Origin: Aquificota bacterium
Lineage (GTDB): Bacteria > Thermosulfidibacterota > Thermosulfidibacteria > Thermosulfidibacterales > Thermosulfidibacteraceae
Length of the DNA stretch: 5,295 bases
Direction: 5' to 3'
NCBI GenBank assembly: GCA_015494645.1
Contig: WGAU01000014.1
Coordinates: forward strand, 1 to 5,295
Shown: piece after piece, positions 1-5,295 of the stretch
Position numbering within the stretch: position 1 is the first letter of the stretch
Layout of the letters: every line of letters starts with the position of its first letter
Translations under genes and position numbers: made by a program
The notes under the pieces: generated by a model
The model's database searches: none
What the model was told of the DNA's origin: nothing
The model's input: the letters and a program-made list of their open reading frames with translations, nothing else

Positions 1-34
1 GTGTAAACTGCTTGAGGATATATAGCCTTTCTTG
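1..34. other. Short upstream stretch without a recognisable gene
   Basis: All three forward frames hit a stop early, at 4-6, 23-25 and 36-38, so at most the last few codons of an upstream plus-strand gene could lie here. Nothing in it identifies such a gene. I see no hairpin with a T-run in these bases. Confidence 0.5.
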
Positions 35-63
35 TTGACACTTGCCTCCTGTGGTTGTAATAG
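35..63 (+). promoter_or_regulatory. Putative sigma70-type promoter for the ffh operon
   Basis: A perfect -35 hexamer TTGACA lies at 35-40. Two overlapping -10 candidates follow: TAATAG at 58-63, with an ideal 17-bp spacer but only 3 of 6 matches to TATAAT, and TGTAAT at 56-61, with 5 of 6 matches but a short 15-bp spacer. Either would start transcription near 67-71. That leaves a leader of about 20 nt that contains just the Shine-Dalgarno sequence of ffh. The spacing fits the gene start well, which raises confidence above that for a chance hexamer, but no transcription start is proven. Confidence 0.6.
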
Positions 64-77
64 CCAGCAATCAGAGC

Positions 78-83
78 GAGGGG
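78..83 (+). promoter_or_regulatory. Shine-Dalgarno sequence that sets the ffh start
   Basis: GAGGGG at 78-83 lies 6 nt before the ATG at 90. It supports this ATG over the in-frame TTG at 42, which lies inside the promoter region and has no such site. Confidence 0.75.
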
Positions 84-89
84 TGGGGT

Positions 90-1454
90 ATGTTTGAGGC
101 ACTATCTGACAGGTTGCAAAGGGTTTTCGGAAAGGCTGGCAGAAAAGGTAAGCTCAGCAGGTCCGATGTAGAAGCTGTGCTCAGGGAGGTTAGGGTAGCC
201 CTTTTAGAGGCTGATGTTAACGTTCAGGTTGTTAGGTCTGTTATAGAGGAGATCAAGTCGGAGCTTATAGGTAAGGAGATTTCAGGTGGGCTTACCCCTG
301 CACAGGAGGTTGTGAAGAGCGTTCACGAGAAACTAGTGGAGCTTTTGGGAGAGAAACATGAACCTTTAACTTTCTCTCCTGTTTCTCCAACAGTAGTGAT
401 GATGGTAGGCCTTCAGGGTTCGGGTAAGACCACCACCGCTGCTAAGCTTGCTAAGATGTTGAAAGCTCAAGGCAAGGTCCCCATGCTGGTGGCTGCCGAT
501 GTGTACAGACCCGCTGCCGTGGATCAGCTTAAGGTTTTGGGCAAGGAGGTGGGAGTTCCTGTCTTTCATACAGAGGGTAAGCCTGCAGATATGGCTTTAG
601 AGGCGGTGAAGCAGGCCCGTAGTTTGGGAAGTGATGTAGTTATAATAGACACTGCGGGTAGGCTCCACATAGATGATGCCATGATGCAGGAGCTGGAACA
701 GATTAAAGCTGCTGTTGATCCCATCGAGGTGCTTTTGGTCGTGGATGCCATGACCGGTCAGGAAGCGGTTAACGTGGCTAAAACCTTTGATGATAGGGTG
801 GGTATTACAGGAGTGATACTCACCAAAATGGACGGCGACGCCAGGGGTGGTGCGGCCCTTTCTGTAAAAAGGGTAGTGGGTAAGCCAATAAAGTACGTGG
901 GAGTGGGCGAAAGGCTTGATATGCTTGAACCTTTCCATCCCGATCGTGTGGCCAATCGTATTTTGGGGATGGGAGATATTCTCACCCTGATTGAAAAGGC
1001 CCAGAGAGCCTTTGATCAGCAAAAAGCCGCTGAGATGGAAAAACGCCTTTTGGAGGGCGAGTTTACCCTTGAGGATATGCGGGAACAACTCAGGGCTCTT
1101 AGAAGTATGGGTTCTATAGAATCTATAATAGATATGCTTCCAGGTATAGGTGGTTTGAAGCAAATGCTCAAAGGGGCTAAGATAAACGAAAAAGAGCTCA
1201 TCCATATGGAAGCGGTTATAAACTCCATGACTCCTGAAGAGAGGAGAAATCCCTCTATTATCAATTCCAGCAGAAAACGCAGAATCGCTAAAGGATCGGG
1301 AACGAGTGTTCAAATGGTGAACCGGGTTCTAAAGCAGTACCAGCAGATGAGAAAAATGATGAAGGGCTTGAAAAAAGGCAGAAAAGGTATGAAAAAGATA
1401 AAGGGGCTTCCCTTTGGTGGAATTGACTTGGACTTTATGAAAATGTTCCGTTAG
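90..1454 (+). CDS. ffh: Signal recognition particle GTPase Ffh (SRP54 homologue)
   Basis: This is the protein subunit of the bacterial signal recognition particle. With 4.5S/SRP RNA it binds hydrophobic signal sequences on nascent chains and delivers the ribosome to the FtsY receptor at the inner membrane, driven by GTP hydrolysis. The protein is 454 aa, the usual length. An N domain (about 1-90, beginning [10 protein letters not shown]) precedes the G domain, with P-loop GLQGSGKTT at 107-115, DVYRPAA at 137-143 (SRP-specific insertion box), DTAGR at 187-191, [10 protein letters not shown] at 245-254 and GVGE at 271-274. The methionine-rich M domain (about 297-454) holds the finger-loop segment with MLPGIGG and the RNA-binding helix-turn-helix with [10 protein letters not shown] near 395-404. 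The ATG at 90 is chosen because the family starts there and it has an SD sequence; an in-frame TTG at 42 would add 16 unconserved residues. The stop lies inside the SD sequence of rpsP, so the two are probably coupled. Confidence 0.98.
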   Translation: MFEALSDRLQRVFGKAGRKGKLSRSDVEAVLREVRVALLEADVNVQVVRSVIEEIKSELIGKEISGGLTPAQEVVKSVHEKLVELLGEKHEPLTFSPVSPTVVMMVGLQGSGKTTTAAKLAKMLKAQGKVPMLVAADVYRPAAVDQLKVLGKEVGVPVFHTEGKPADMALEAVKQARSLGSDVVIIDTAGRLHIDDAMMQELEQIKAAVDPIEVLLVVDAMTGQEAVNVAKTFDDRVGITGVILTKMDGDARGGAALSVKRVVGKPIKYVGVGERLDMLEPFHPDRVANRILGMGDILTLIEKAQRAFDQQKAAEMEKRLLEGEFTLEDMREQLRALRSMGSIESIIDMLPGIGGLKQMLKGAKINEKELIHMEAVINSMTPEERRNPSIINSSRKRRIAKGSGTSVQMVNRVLKQYQQMRKMMKGLKKGRKGMKKIKGLPFGGIDLDFMKMFR

Positions 1455-1459
1455 GAGGT
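1453..1459 (+). promoter_or_regulatory. Strong Shine-Dalgarno of rpsP overlapping the ffh stop
   Basis: AGGAGGT at 1453-1459 is a near-perfect anti-16S match, 6 nt before the GTG at 1466. Its first two bases are part of the ffh stop codon TAG (1452-1454), so ribosomes ending ffh sit on the rpsP initiation site. It fixes the rare-type GTG start. Confidence 0.85.
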
Positions 1460-1465
1460 GGTTGG

Positions 1466-1711
1466 GTGGTTCGCATACGCTTGATGCGCATGGGGAAAAA
1501 GCACAGGCCTTTTTATCGTGTGGTGGTTGCAGATGCCAGAGCACCGAGAGATGGCAAGTTCATTGAGGTGTTGGGTTACTATGATCCTATAAAAGAGCCT
1601 CCCGAGATAAAAATTGATGAAGAAAAGGCCAGGGCTTGGTTGAGTAAAGGTGCTCAACCAACTTCTCAGGCCCGCTGGGTGTTGAGAAAAGCGGGTGTTG
1701 TTGTGAGTTAA
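1466..1711 (+). CDS. rpsP: 30S ribosomal protein S16
   Basis: S16 is a primary assembly protein of the 30S subunit that binds the 5' domain of 16S rRNA. The 81-aa product is full length for the family. The diagnostic N-terminal block is present: [20 protein letters not shown], then ADARAPRDG and [10 protein letters not shown] (residues 2-41). The C-terminal motif follows: [17 protein letters not shown] (residues 62-78). Initiation is at GTG with a very strong SD sequence. It lies 11 nt after ffh and 51 nt before khpA. The order rpsP-khpA-rimM-trmD-rplS is the classic bacterial arrangement and pairs S16 with its assembly partner RimM. Confidence 0.98.
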   Translation: MVRIRLMRMGKKHRPFYRVVVADARAPRDGKFIEVLGYYDPIKEPPEIKIDEEKARAWLSKGAQPTSQARWVLRKAGVVVS

Positions 1712-1713
1712 GG

Positions 1714-1727
1714 CTCCCTAACCCCTG
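1714..1727 (+). repeat. Left arm of a 14-bp perfect inverted repeat around khpA
   Basis: CTCCCTAACCCCTG here is the exact reverse complement of bases 2007-2020, after khpA. It lies just after the rpsP stop. The arm overlaps a small palindrome, AACCC-CT-GGGTT at 1720-1731. Too long to be likely by chance in two adjoining gaps, but its role is unknown. Confidence 0.7.
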
Positions 1728-1733
1728 GGTTCC

Positions 1734-1747
1734 AAGCTGAAAGCTGA
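1734..1747 (+). repeat. Two tandem copies of AAGCTGA
   Basis: AAGCTGA occurs twice head to tail (1734-1740 and 1741-1747) in the rpsP-khpA gap, directly upstream of the khpA SD sequence (GGAGGT, 1752-1757). It is short, so it may be chance or the remnant of a dispersed repeat. Confidence 0.5.
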
Positions 1748-1762
1748 AAACGGAGGTGGAGC

Positions 1763-1996
1763 ATGTTTAAGGAGTTGGTTGAGCAGATAGCCAAGGCTAT
1801 TGCAGACAATCCTGACAAAGTGCAGGTTACAGAGGTTGTTGGGGAAAGAACCTGTGTTCTTGAACTAAGGGTAGCTCCTGAGGATCTTGGTAAGATTATA
1901 GGAAGGCAGGGAAGAACTGCCCGTGCCATAAGGACCATTCTTTCTGCTGCTGCTACCAAGCAGGGCAAGAGGGCGGTTCTGGAGATTCTTGAGTAG
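1763..1996 (+). CDS. khpA: KH-domain RNA-binding protein KhpA
   Basis: A small single-KH-domain protein of 77 aa, the usual size. The KH hallmark GxxG loop is GRQG at residues 47-50, in the context [15 protein letters not shown] (43-57), followed by a helix and the closing strand KRAVLEILE (69-77). In Firmicutes, KhpA pairs with KhpB (Jag/EloR) and binds many small RNAs and mRNAs; the target in this organism is unknown. The ATG at 1763 has a good SD sequence (GGAGGT at 1752-1757, 5-nt spacing). An in-phase extension upstream is not needed. The gene sits in its conserved slot between rpsP and rimM, but here it is bracketed by a 14-bp inverted repeat and followed by an intrinsic terminator. This makes it the last gene of the first transcription block. 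Confidence 0.95.
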   Translation: MFKELVEQIAKAIADNPDKVQVTEVVGERTCVLELRVAPEDLGKIIGRQGRTARAIRTILSAAATKQGKRAVLEILE

Positions 1997-2006
1997 CCGT
2001 TAACTG

Positions 2007-2020
2007 CAGGGGTTAGGGAG
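2007..2020 (+). repeat. Right arm of the inverted repeat around khpA
   Basis: CAGGGGTTAGGGAG is the exact reverse complement of 1714-1727. It starts 10 nt after the khpA stop and ends 15 nt before the terminator stem. In the transcript the two arms could pair and loop out the whole khpA message. The arm is also G-rich (GGGG, GGG, then GG at 2022-2023). Confidence 0.7.
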
Positions 2021-2035
2021 AGGCTTTTGAATACA

Positions 2036-2066
2036 AGGACGGGTGTTCAACCCGTCCTCTTTTTTT
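2036..2066 (+). terminator. Strong intrinsic terminator between khpA and rimM
   Basis: A perfect 9-bp stem, AGGACGGGT (2036-2044) with ACCCGTCCT (2050-2058), closes a 5-nt loop GTTCA. It is followed by one C and seven T (2060-2066). This is a textbook Rho-independent terminator. It ends only 14 nt before the rimM ATG, so it either ends the ffh-rpsP-khpA transcript or acts as an attenuator for the genes downstream. It also argues against the in-frame TTG at 2027 as the rimM start, because that start would make the terminator coding. Confidence 0.88.
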
Positions 2067-2080
2067 GGATATTTGGAACC

Positions 2081-2584
2081 ATGAAGAAGGATGGTTACGC
2101 TATAGTGAGCAAAATCCTGGGTCCCTTTGGGCTGGAAGGGGAGGCTAAGTGTTCCATTGAGACTGATATACTTGAAAACATAACAGGGCAGACCGGCTTT
2201 TACCTCAGAAAGGGCACGAGAAGAATATATATGGAAGTGGAGTATATCCGTCCTCACCATAAGTCTTTCATAATAAAGTTCAAGGGGCTTGATACACCGG
2301 AAGCGGTCAAGTTCTTTAAGGGTTGGTTTTTAGAGGTCAGATATGATGATTTGGTGCCTCTTGGGGAAGGGGAATACTACTGGTTCCAGCTTATTGGCCT
2401 GAAGGTCTTTGCCAAGGATGGTGAGTATGTGGGAGTGGTGGAGGATATAATGGCCACCGGTGCCCACGATGTGTATGTGGTAAGGGAAGGGGACAGGGAA
2501 GTTCTTATCCCCTCTGTCTTTGTGGAGGAGATAGATCTAAATAAGGGCATTATGGTGGTGGATCCTGTAGAGGGGCTGTTGTGA
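2081..2584 (+). CDS. rimM: Ribosome maturation factor RimM
   Basis: RimM binds the 30S subunit near S19 and helps mature the 16S rRNA 3' (head) domain. The product is 167 aa, the family's usual length. The N-terminal RimM barrel begins with [19 protein letters not shown] (5-23), which matches the family pattern of a hydrophobic strand followed by G-x-x-G-x-x-G-E. The linker [14 protein letters not shown] (97-110) leads into the C-terminal PRC-barrel, with GAHDVYVV (127-134), the IPSV box (143-146) and the end DPVEGLL (161-167). I chose the ATG at 2081 because it lies after the terminator and fits the conserved N-terminus. An in-frame TTG at 2027 would add 18 residues encoded by the hairpin and T-run. 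The SD sequence is weak: GGA at 2075-2077 is too close and GGAT at 2067-2070 is 10 nt away. The stop overlaps the trmD start by 4 nt (GTGA). Confidence 0.95.
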   Translation: MKKDGYAIVSKILGPFGLEGEAKCSIETDILENITGQTGFYLRKGTRRIYMEVEYIRPHHKSFIIKFKGLDTPEAVKFFKGWFLEVRYDDLVPLGEGEYYWFQLIGLKVFAKDGEYVGVVEDIMATGAHDVYVVREGDREVLIPSVFVEEIDLNKGIMVVDPVEGLL

Positions 2585-3321
2585 ATTTCGTTGTCATAAC
2601 CATCTTTCCTGAGATGTTCACTTCTTTTCTCAAATGCGGGGTTCTCGGAAAGGCTTTGGATGCAGGACTGATAAAGGTAAACTTTGTTAATCCTCGGGAC
2701 TTTACCGAAGATAAACACAGAACTGTGGACGATGAACCCTACGGTGGTGGTGCTGGTATGGTTATGAAGCCTGAGCCTCTGTGCGCCGCTATAGAGGAAG
2801 CGAGGGGCAGGTATCCGAGTTGTAGGGTTATACTTCTCTCTCCGAAAGGACATGTCCTCGATCAACAGAAAGTGAAGGAACTGAGCGGCTCTAATACAGT
2901 TGCTCTTGTGTGCGGCAGATATGAGGGTATAGACGAGAGGGTTTCCCTTTTCGTGGACGAAGAGCTGTCCATAGGTGATTATGTGCTTTCCGGTGGCGAA
3001 GTTGCTGCCATGGTAGTCATAGAGACTGTGTCAAGGTATATTCCTGGGGTTTTAGGATGTGGAGAGTCTGTAAGCAGAGAGTCTTTCAGCGATGGCTTAT
3101 TGGAGTATCCCCAGTATACAAGGCCCTACCAGTTTAGGGGCATGAAGGTTCCTGAGATTCTTCGCTCTGGCAATCACAGAGCTATTGAGAAATGGAGGAG
3201 GTTTCAAAGCATTAAGGAAACTTTCCTTAGAAGACCCGATCTTTTGGCCAAGGCAAGGCTTACCTCAGTTGACGTGGAAATACTTACGGATATAGTAACG
3301 GGAAAAGATTGGAAGGAATGA
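2581..3321 (+). CDS. trmD: tRNA (guanine37-N1)-methyltransferase TrmD
   Basis: TrmD transfers methyl from S-adenosylmethionine to N1 of G37 in tRNAs with G36, which prevents +1 frameshifting. It is an essential homodimeric SPOUT enzyme with a trefoil knot. The 246-aa product is full length. Visible motifs are [17 protein letters not shown] (50-66), LLSPKG (85-90), [12 protein letters not shown] (110-121), [11 protein letters not shown] (130-140, the knot and SAM site), SRYIPGVLG (151-159, Arg152 matching E. coli Arg154), [10 protein letters not shown] (173-182) and [11 protein letters not shown] (196-206). By my hand alignment the residue matching the E. coli general base Asp169 is Glu167 (in RESFSDG); the next Asp is 171. 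Initiation is at GTG 2581, with GAGGGG at 2570-2575. It overlaps rimM by 4 nt (GTGA) and the next gene by 4 nt (ATGA), so all three are probably translationally coupled. Confidence 0.97.
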   Translation: MNFVVITIFPEMFTSFLKCGVLGKALDAGLIKVNFVNPRDFTEDKHRTVDDEPYGGGAGMVMKPEPLCAAIEEARGRYPSCRVILLSPKGHVLDQQKVKELSGSNTVALVCGRYEGIDERVSLFVDEELSIGDYVLSGGEVAAMVVIETVSRYIPGVLGCGESVSRESFSDGLLEYPQYTRPYQFRGMKVPEILRSGNHRAIEKWRRFQSIKETFLRRPDLLAKARLTSVDVEILTDIVTGKDWKE

Positions 3322-3893
3322 GTTTCTATTTGGTCCTTGTTCATTATCCCGTTTACAACAAAAGGGGTAAGGTGGTGGCTTCTTCCATAACCAACCTTGA
3401 TATACACGATCTTTCTCGCTTGGTTAGAACCTATGAGGGTAAGGGATTGATCATGGTTACCCCTTTGAGATCCCAAAAGGCAATGATAGAAAGAATCACC
3501 TCACATTGGAAAAGTGGCTTTGGTGCCGTTTACAATCCAAACAGGGATGAGGCCCTAAAGTTAGTGAAGGTTGTTTCCTTTCTGGAGGATGCTATAGAAT
3601 TTATAGAGGACAGGGAGGAGAATCGGCCGGTCCTTGTGGCTACTTCTGCAAGAGATATGCCGGGGAAAAGAGTAGGATACAGACAACTGAGGGAAATCAT
3701 GCATAGGGATGAAAAGCCCTATGCCATAGTGTTGGGAACTGGATGGGGGCTTACCAAAGAGGTGATAGAAAAATGCGATTATCTTCTTGACCCAATTAAG
3801 GGTTTGGGTAATTATAACCACCTGTCCGTCAGGTGTGCGGCGGCTATAATCGTTGATAGACTGTTGGGCTGGAGGGAAGAAGATGAAGGGTAA
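3318..3893 (+). CDS. SPOUT-family RNA methyltransferase, Tm1570 type (Methyltrn_RNA_4)
   Basis: A predicted SAM-dependent RNA methyltransferase of 191 aa, the family's typical size; the RNA target is not known. The family N-terminus is clear: [15 protein letters not shown] (3-17), then [13 protein letters not shown] (22-34). A Rossmann-like core follows, with PVLVATSAR (104-112). The C-terminal knot region carries VLGTGWGL (138-145) and [11 protein letters not shown] (164-174), which are the expected SAM-binding loop and knot helix. The ATG at 3318 overlaps the trmD stop (ATGA); the purine-rich GGAAGGA at 3311-3317 runs right up to it. A TTG at 3309 is in frame but would add three residues without a better SD sequence. 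The same placement between trmD and rplS is known in Thermotoga (TM1570), and a natural TrmD-Tm1570 fusion has been described in Calditerrivibrio. Here the two are separate proteins in different frames. Confidence 0.9.
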   Translation: MSFYLVLVHYPVYNKRGKVVASSITNLDIHDLSRLVRTYEGKGLIMVTPLRSQKAMIERITSHWKSGFGAVYNPNRDEALKLVKVVSFLEDAIEFIEDREENRPVLVATSARDMPGKRVGYRQLREIMHRDEKPYAIVLGTGWGLTKEVIEKCDYLLDPIKGLGNYNHLSVRCAAAIIVDRLLGWREEDEG

Positions 3894-4245
3894 TCCGGTG
3901 TTGGAGATTGAGAAGGAGCAGATGGAAAAGTTCAACAAAGATCTCCCCGATTTTTGGGTTGGAGACACGGTAAGGGTTTATTTCCGCATAGTGGAGGGTA
4001 ACAAGGAAAGGGTGCAACCCTTTGAAGGGGTGGTTATAAAATTTTCTGGTGGCATGCATAGGAGAACCTTCACTGTAAGAAGAACCACCGGCGGTATAGG
4101 GGTTGAAAGAACCTTTCCCCTTTACTCCCCCAGGCTTGAAAAGATAGAGGTGATAAGAAGAGGTAAAGTCAGAAGGGCCAAACTCTACTACCTGAGACAG
4201 CTATCTGGAAAGGCAGCTCGTATAAAGGAGCGTTTCCCTAAATAA
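3883..4245 (+). CDS. rplS: 50S ribosomal protein L19
   Basis: L19 lies at the 30S-50S interface and contributes to intersubunit bridges. The product is 120 aa, close to the usual 110-120. The signature elements are [20 protein letters not shown] (residues 24-43), QPFEGVVI (45-52), [20 protein letters not shown] (63-82), and [20 protein letters not shown] followed by YLR. The true start is the ATG at 3883, with GGAGGG at 3871-3876 at 6-nt spacing. An open frame extends 10 codons further upstream, but that part is inside the methyltransferase gene and is not conserved in L19. The gene overlaps the methyltransferase by 11 nt, which suggests coupled translation. It is followed with no gap by the membrane protein gene. 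Confidence 0.97.
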   Translation: MKGNPVLEIEKEQMEKFNKDLPDFWVGDTVRVYFRIVEGNKERVQPFEGVVIKFSGGMHRRTFTVRRTTGGIGVERTFPLYSPRLEKIEVIRRGKVRRAKLYYLRQLSGKAARIKERFPK

Positions 4246-4731
4246 ATGAAGAGATATGGCCCCTCACCTTTGTATATAATTCCCTCGGTGGTGATAGGGG
4301 CTGTTGTTCTTTTTCTTACAGTAGTCTTCTTTTTCAAGGGAAAGGTTTGGGGAGTGGGTTTTGCTCTCTTTTTTGCCTTTCCTTTGTTTTTCATACTACT
4401 TTTTGTAAACTACAGGTTCATTTATCTTTCGGATAGCGAAATCTGCGTTAAGGGACTTTTGGGAAAAAGGTGTTTCTCTTGGGATCAGGTGGAACTTATA
4501 GAGGTCAGAAGGCTTGGAATAAGAAACGTTCTGTGGATTCAGTGCAGTGATGGGGTGGTTATAGTCCCACTTGTGTTTGGAAATCTTGAGGGGATTTACA
4601 AAAGCCTTAAAGGAATAGTTCCTGATAAAGTTGAAGATGGCTGGAAGAGGAGTCAAATGGACATTCTCTTGCTGTATATGACAGCGGCTTTTCTTCTGTT
4701 TACTACCCTTTCCAGGTTCTTGCTGAGGTGA
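4246..4731 (+). CDS. Uncharacterised membrane protein with a PH-like central region
   Basis: I cannot assign a function. The 161-aa product has two hydrophobic N-terminal segments (about 9-30 and 34-55, a hairpin with a short KGKVWG turn). A polar beta-rich region of about 65 residues follows (56-122: YRFIYLSDSEICVKGLLGKRCFSW... through VVIVPLVFGNLEGIYKSL). A third membrane segment closes the protein (about 139-159). Two N-terminal helices followed by strands and a phrase like CFSWDQVELIEVRR resemble bacterial PH-domain membrane proteins (bPH_2/bPH_5-like), but this is a fold-level guess. The ATG at 4246 directly follows the rplS stop (TAAATG). The only SD-like site, AAGGAG at 4225-4230, is 15 nt away, so translation probably depends on ribosomes finishing rplS. 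Three Cys (67, 76, 100) occur in the soluble part. It ends 3 nt before guaA, whose SD sequence lies in its last codons. Confidence 0.75.
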   Translation: MKRYGPSPLYIIPSVVIGAVVLFLTVVFFFKGKVWGVGFALFFAFPLFFILLFVNYRFIYLSDSEICVKGLLGKRCFSWDQVELIEVRRLGIRNVLWIQCSDGVVIVPLVFGNLEGIYKSLKGIVPDKVEDGWKRSQMDILLLYMTAAFLLFTTLSRFLLR

Positions 4732-4734
4732 GCT

Positions 4735-5295
4735 ATGATAGTGGTGATAGACTTTGGTTCTCAGTACACCCAGCTTATTGCCCGCAGAGTAAGAGAGCTT
4801 GGGGTTTACAGTGAGATCTATCCTCCTTTCAGATCAGTTGGGGATCTTCCTATTGAGAGGATCAAGGGTTTTATATTCTCCGGTGGACCTGCAAGTGTGC
4901 ACGATGCCCATGCGCCTTTTGTGGATAAGGCCTTCTTTGAGCTTGGGGTACCCATTCTTGGTATATGCTATGGCATGCAGCTAATCACCCATCTTCTGGG
5001 TGGCGTTGTTGAAAGAAGTAGAGTCAGAGAGTACGGTTTTGCTCAGTTACGGATTCTTGACAAAAGCGATATCTTTGCTGGATTACCCGAGAGCTTCCAA
5101 GTGTGGATGAGCCATGGTGATAGGGTTCTTGAGATGCCTATTGGCTTTGAAGCCATAGCTAAAACGGAAAATGCTCCTGTTGCGGCCTTCAGGAATAAAG
5201 AAAAAAAGATCTATGGTTTGCAGTTTCATCCCGAGGTGGTTCACACCAAATACGGAAAGGAAATTCTGGCCAATTTCGTTTTTAGTATATGCAAC
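4735..5295 (+). CDS. guaA: GMP synthase (glutamine-hydrolysing), N-terminal part, cut by window edge
   Basis: GuaA makes GMP from XMP, ATP and glutamine, the last step of guanine nucleotide synthesis. Only the first 187 residues lie in the window, covering the class I glutamine amidotransferase domain; the ATP-pyrophosphatase and dimerisation domains lie beyond the edge. The start [21 protein letters not shown] is typical. SGGPASV occurs at 49-55. The nucleophile Cys78 sits in GICYGMQ (76-82), the MSHGD motif at 125-129, and His165 and Glu167 in QFHPEV (163-168), so the Cys-His-Glu triad is complete. The ATG at 4735 has GAGGT at 4725-4729, 5-nt spacing, inside the end of the membrane protein gene. 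No terminator or promoter is seen between it and rplS, so it is probably cotranscribed with ribosomal genes. This would link GTP supply to translation capacity. Confidence 0.97.
   Translation, partial: MIVVIDFGSQYTQLIARRVRELGVYSEIYPPFRSVGDLPIERIKGFIFSGGPASVHDAHAPFVDKAFFELGVPILGICYGMQLITHLLGGVVERSRVREYGFAQLRILDKSDIFAGLPESFQVWMSHGDRVLEMPIGFEAIAKTENAPVAAFRNKEKKIYGLQFHPEVVHTKYGKEILANFVFSICN

Noticed and set aside
597..1313. 238-codon open frame on the minus strand inside ffh
   Set aside because: It lies wholly antisense to the strongly conserved ffh, has no SD sequence or recognisable motif and is rich in His, Tyr and Phe as expected of a shadow frame.
2006..2023. G-quadruplex in the GGGGTTAGGGAGAGG stretch
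   Set aside because: Only two runs of three or more G plus one GG are present, so a stable three-layer quadruplex is not possible; the inverted-repeat pairing explains the stretch better.
2027..2073. Possible rimM promoter (TTGAAT at 2027-2032, GATATT at 2068-2073)
   Set aside because: The spacing between the hexamers is far too long, no acceptable -35 lies 16-18 bp before GATATT, and the T-rich bases are explained by the terminator.
2027..2080. N-terminal extension of rimM from a TTG at 2027
   Set aside because: The 18 extra codons are made of the terminator hairpin and T-run, and the RimM family start matches the ATG at 2081.
2377..2865. 162-codon minus-strand open frame across the rimM-trmD junction
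   Set aside because: It is antisense to two confirmed genes, has a low-complexity Ser/Thr-rich translation and no family features.
3853..3882. 10-codon upstream extension of rplS
   Set aside because: It lies within the methyltransferase gene and L19 starts at the ATG at 3883, which has a well-placed GGAGGG.
3561..3968. 135-codon minus-strand open frame across the methyltransferase-rplS junction
   Set aside because: It is antisense to conserved coding sequence on the plus strand; no motif or start signal was seen.
4799..4984. Small plus-strand frame inside guaA
   Set aside because: It is in another frame within the amidotransferase domain, whose conserved residues are intact in the guaA frame.

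Overview
The window is a densely packed, all-plus-strand translation and RNA-modification operon from a bacterium. The order is ffh (SRP GTPase), rpsP (S16), khpA (KH protein), rimM, trmD, a second SPOUT-type RNA methyltransferase, rplS (L19), an uncharacterised membrane protein, and the 5' part of guaA (GMP synthase), which runs off the right edge. Roughly 95% of the bases are coding. I see no tRNA or rRNA gene, CRISPR array or insertion sequence.

Organism: moderate GC, frequent AGG/AGA arginine and ATA isoleucine codons, Lys/Glu/Arg-rich proteins and the insertion of a Tm1570-type methyltransferase between trmD and rplS all suggest a thermophilic, deep-branching or sulfur-metabolising bacterium. 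Thermodesulfobacteriota, Thermosulfidibacter-like, Aquificota, Deferribacterota and Thermotogota are candidates. This is an inference from style and gene order; the window alone does not fix the phylum.

Layout: bases 1-89 hold a good sigma70-type promoter and a Shine-Dalgarno (SD) sequence that place the ffh start at 90, not at an upstream in-frame TTG. The first block, ffh-rpsP-khpA, ends in a strong intrinsic terminator (2036-2066) placed just before rimM. A perfect 14-bp inverted repeat lies in the two gaps that flank khpA. The second block, rimM-trmD-methyltransferase-rplS-membrane protein-guaA, has almost no gaps: neighbours overlap by 4, 4 and 11 nt, then abut with 0 nt, then are separated by 3 nt. 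That packing implies one transcript with translational coupling.

How the genes fit together: Ffh targets nascent membrane proteins. S16 and RimM belong together in 30S assembly, since RimM acts on the 30S head and S16 is an assembly protein. L19 is a 50S protein at the subunit interface. TrmD makes m1G37 in tRNA to keep the reading frame. KhpA and the second SPOUT protein are RNA-binding or RNA-modifying proteins of less certain target. guaA couples GTP supply to this set. The membrane protein between rplS and guaA is the one gene without a known role.

Points for a second look: the internal terminator, the khpA-flanking inverted repeat, a Glu where the catalytic Asp of TrmD is expected, the adjacent pair of knotted methyltransferases, and the orphan membrane protein. 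I found no convincing wholly new system here; the core is a conserved housekeeping operon.
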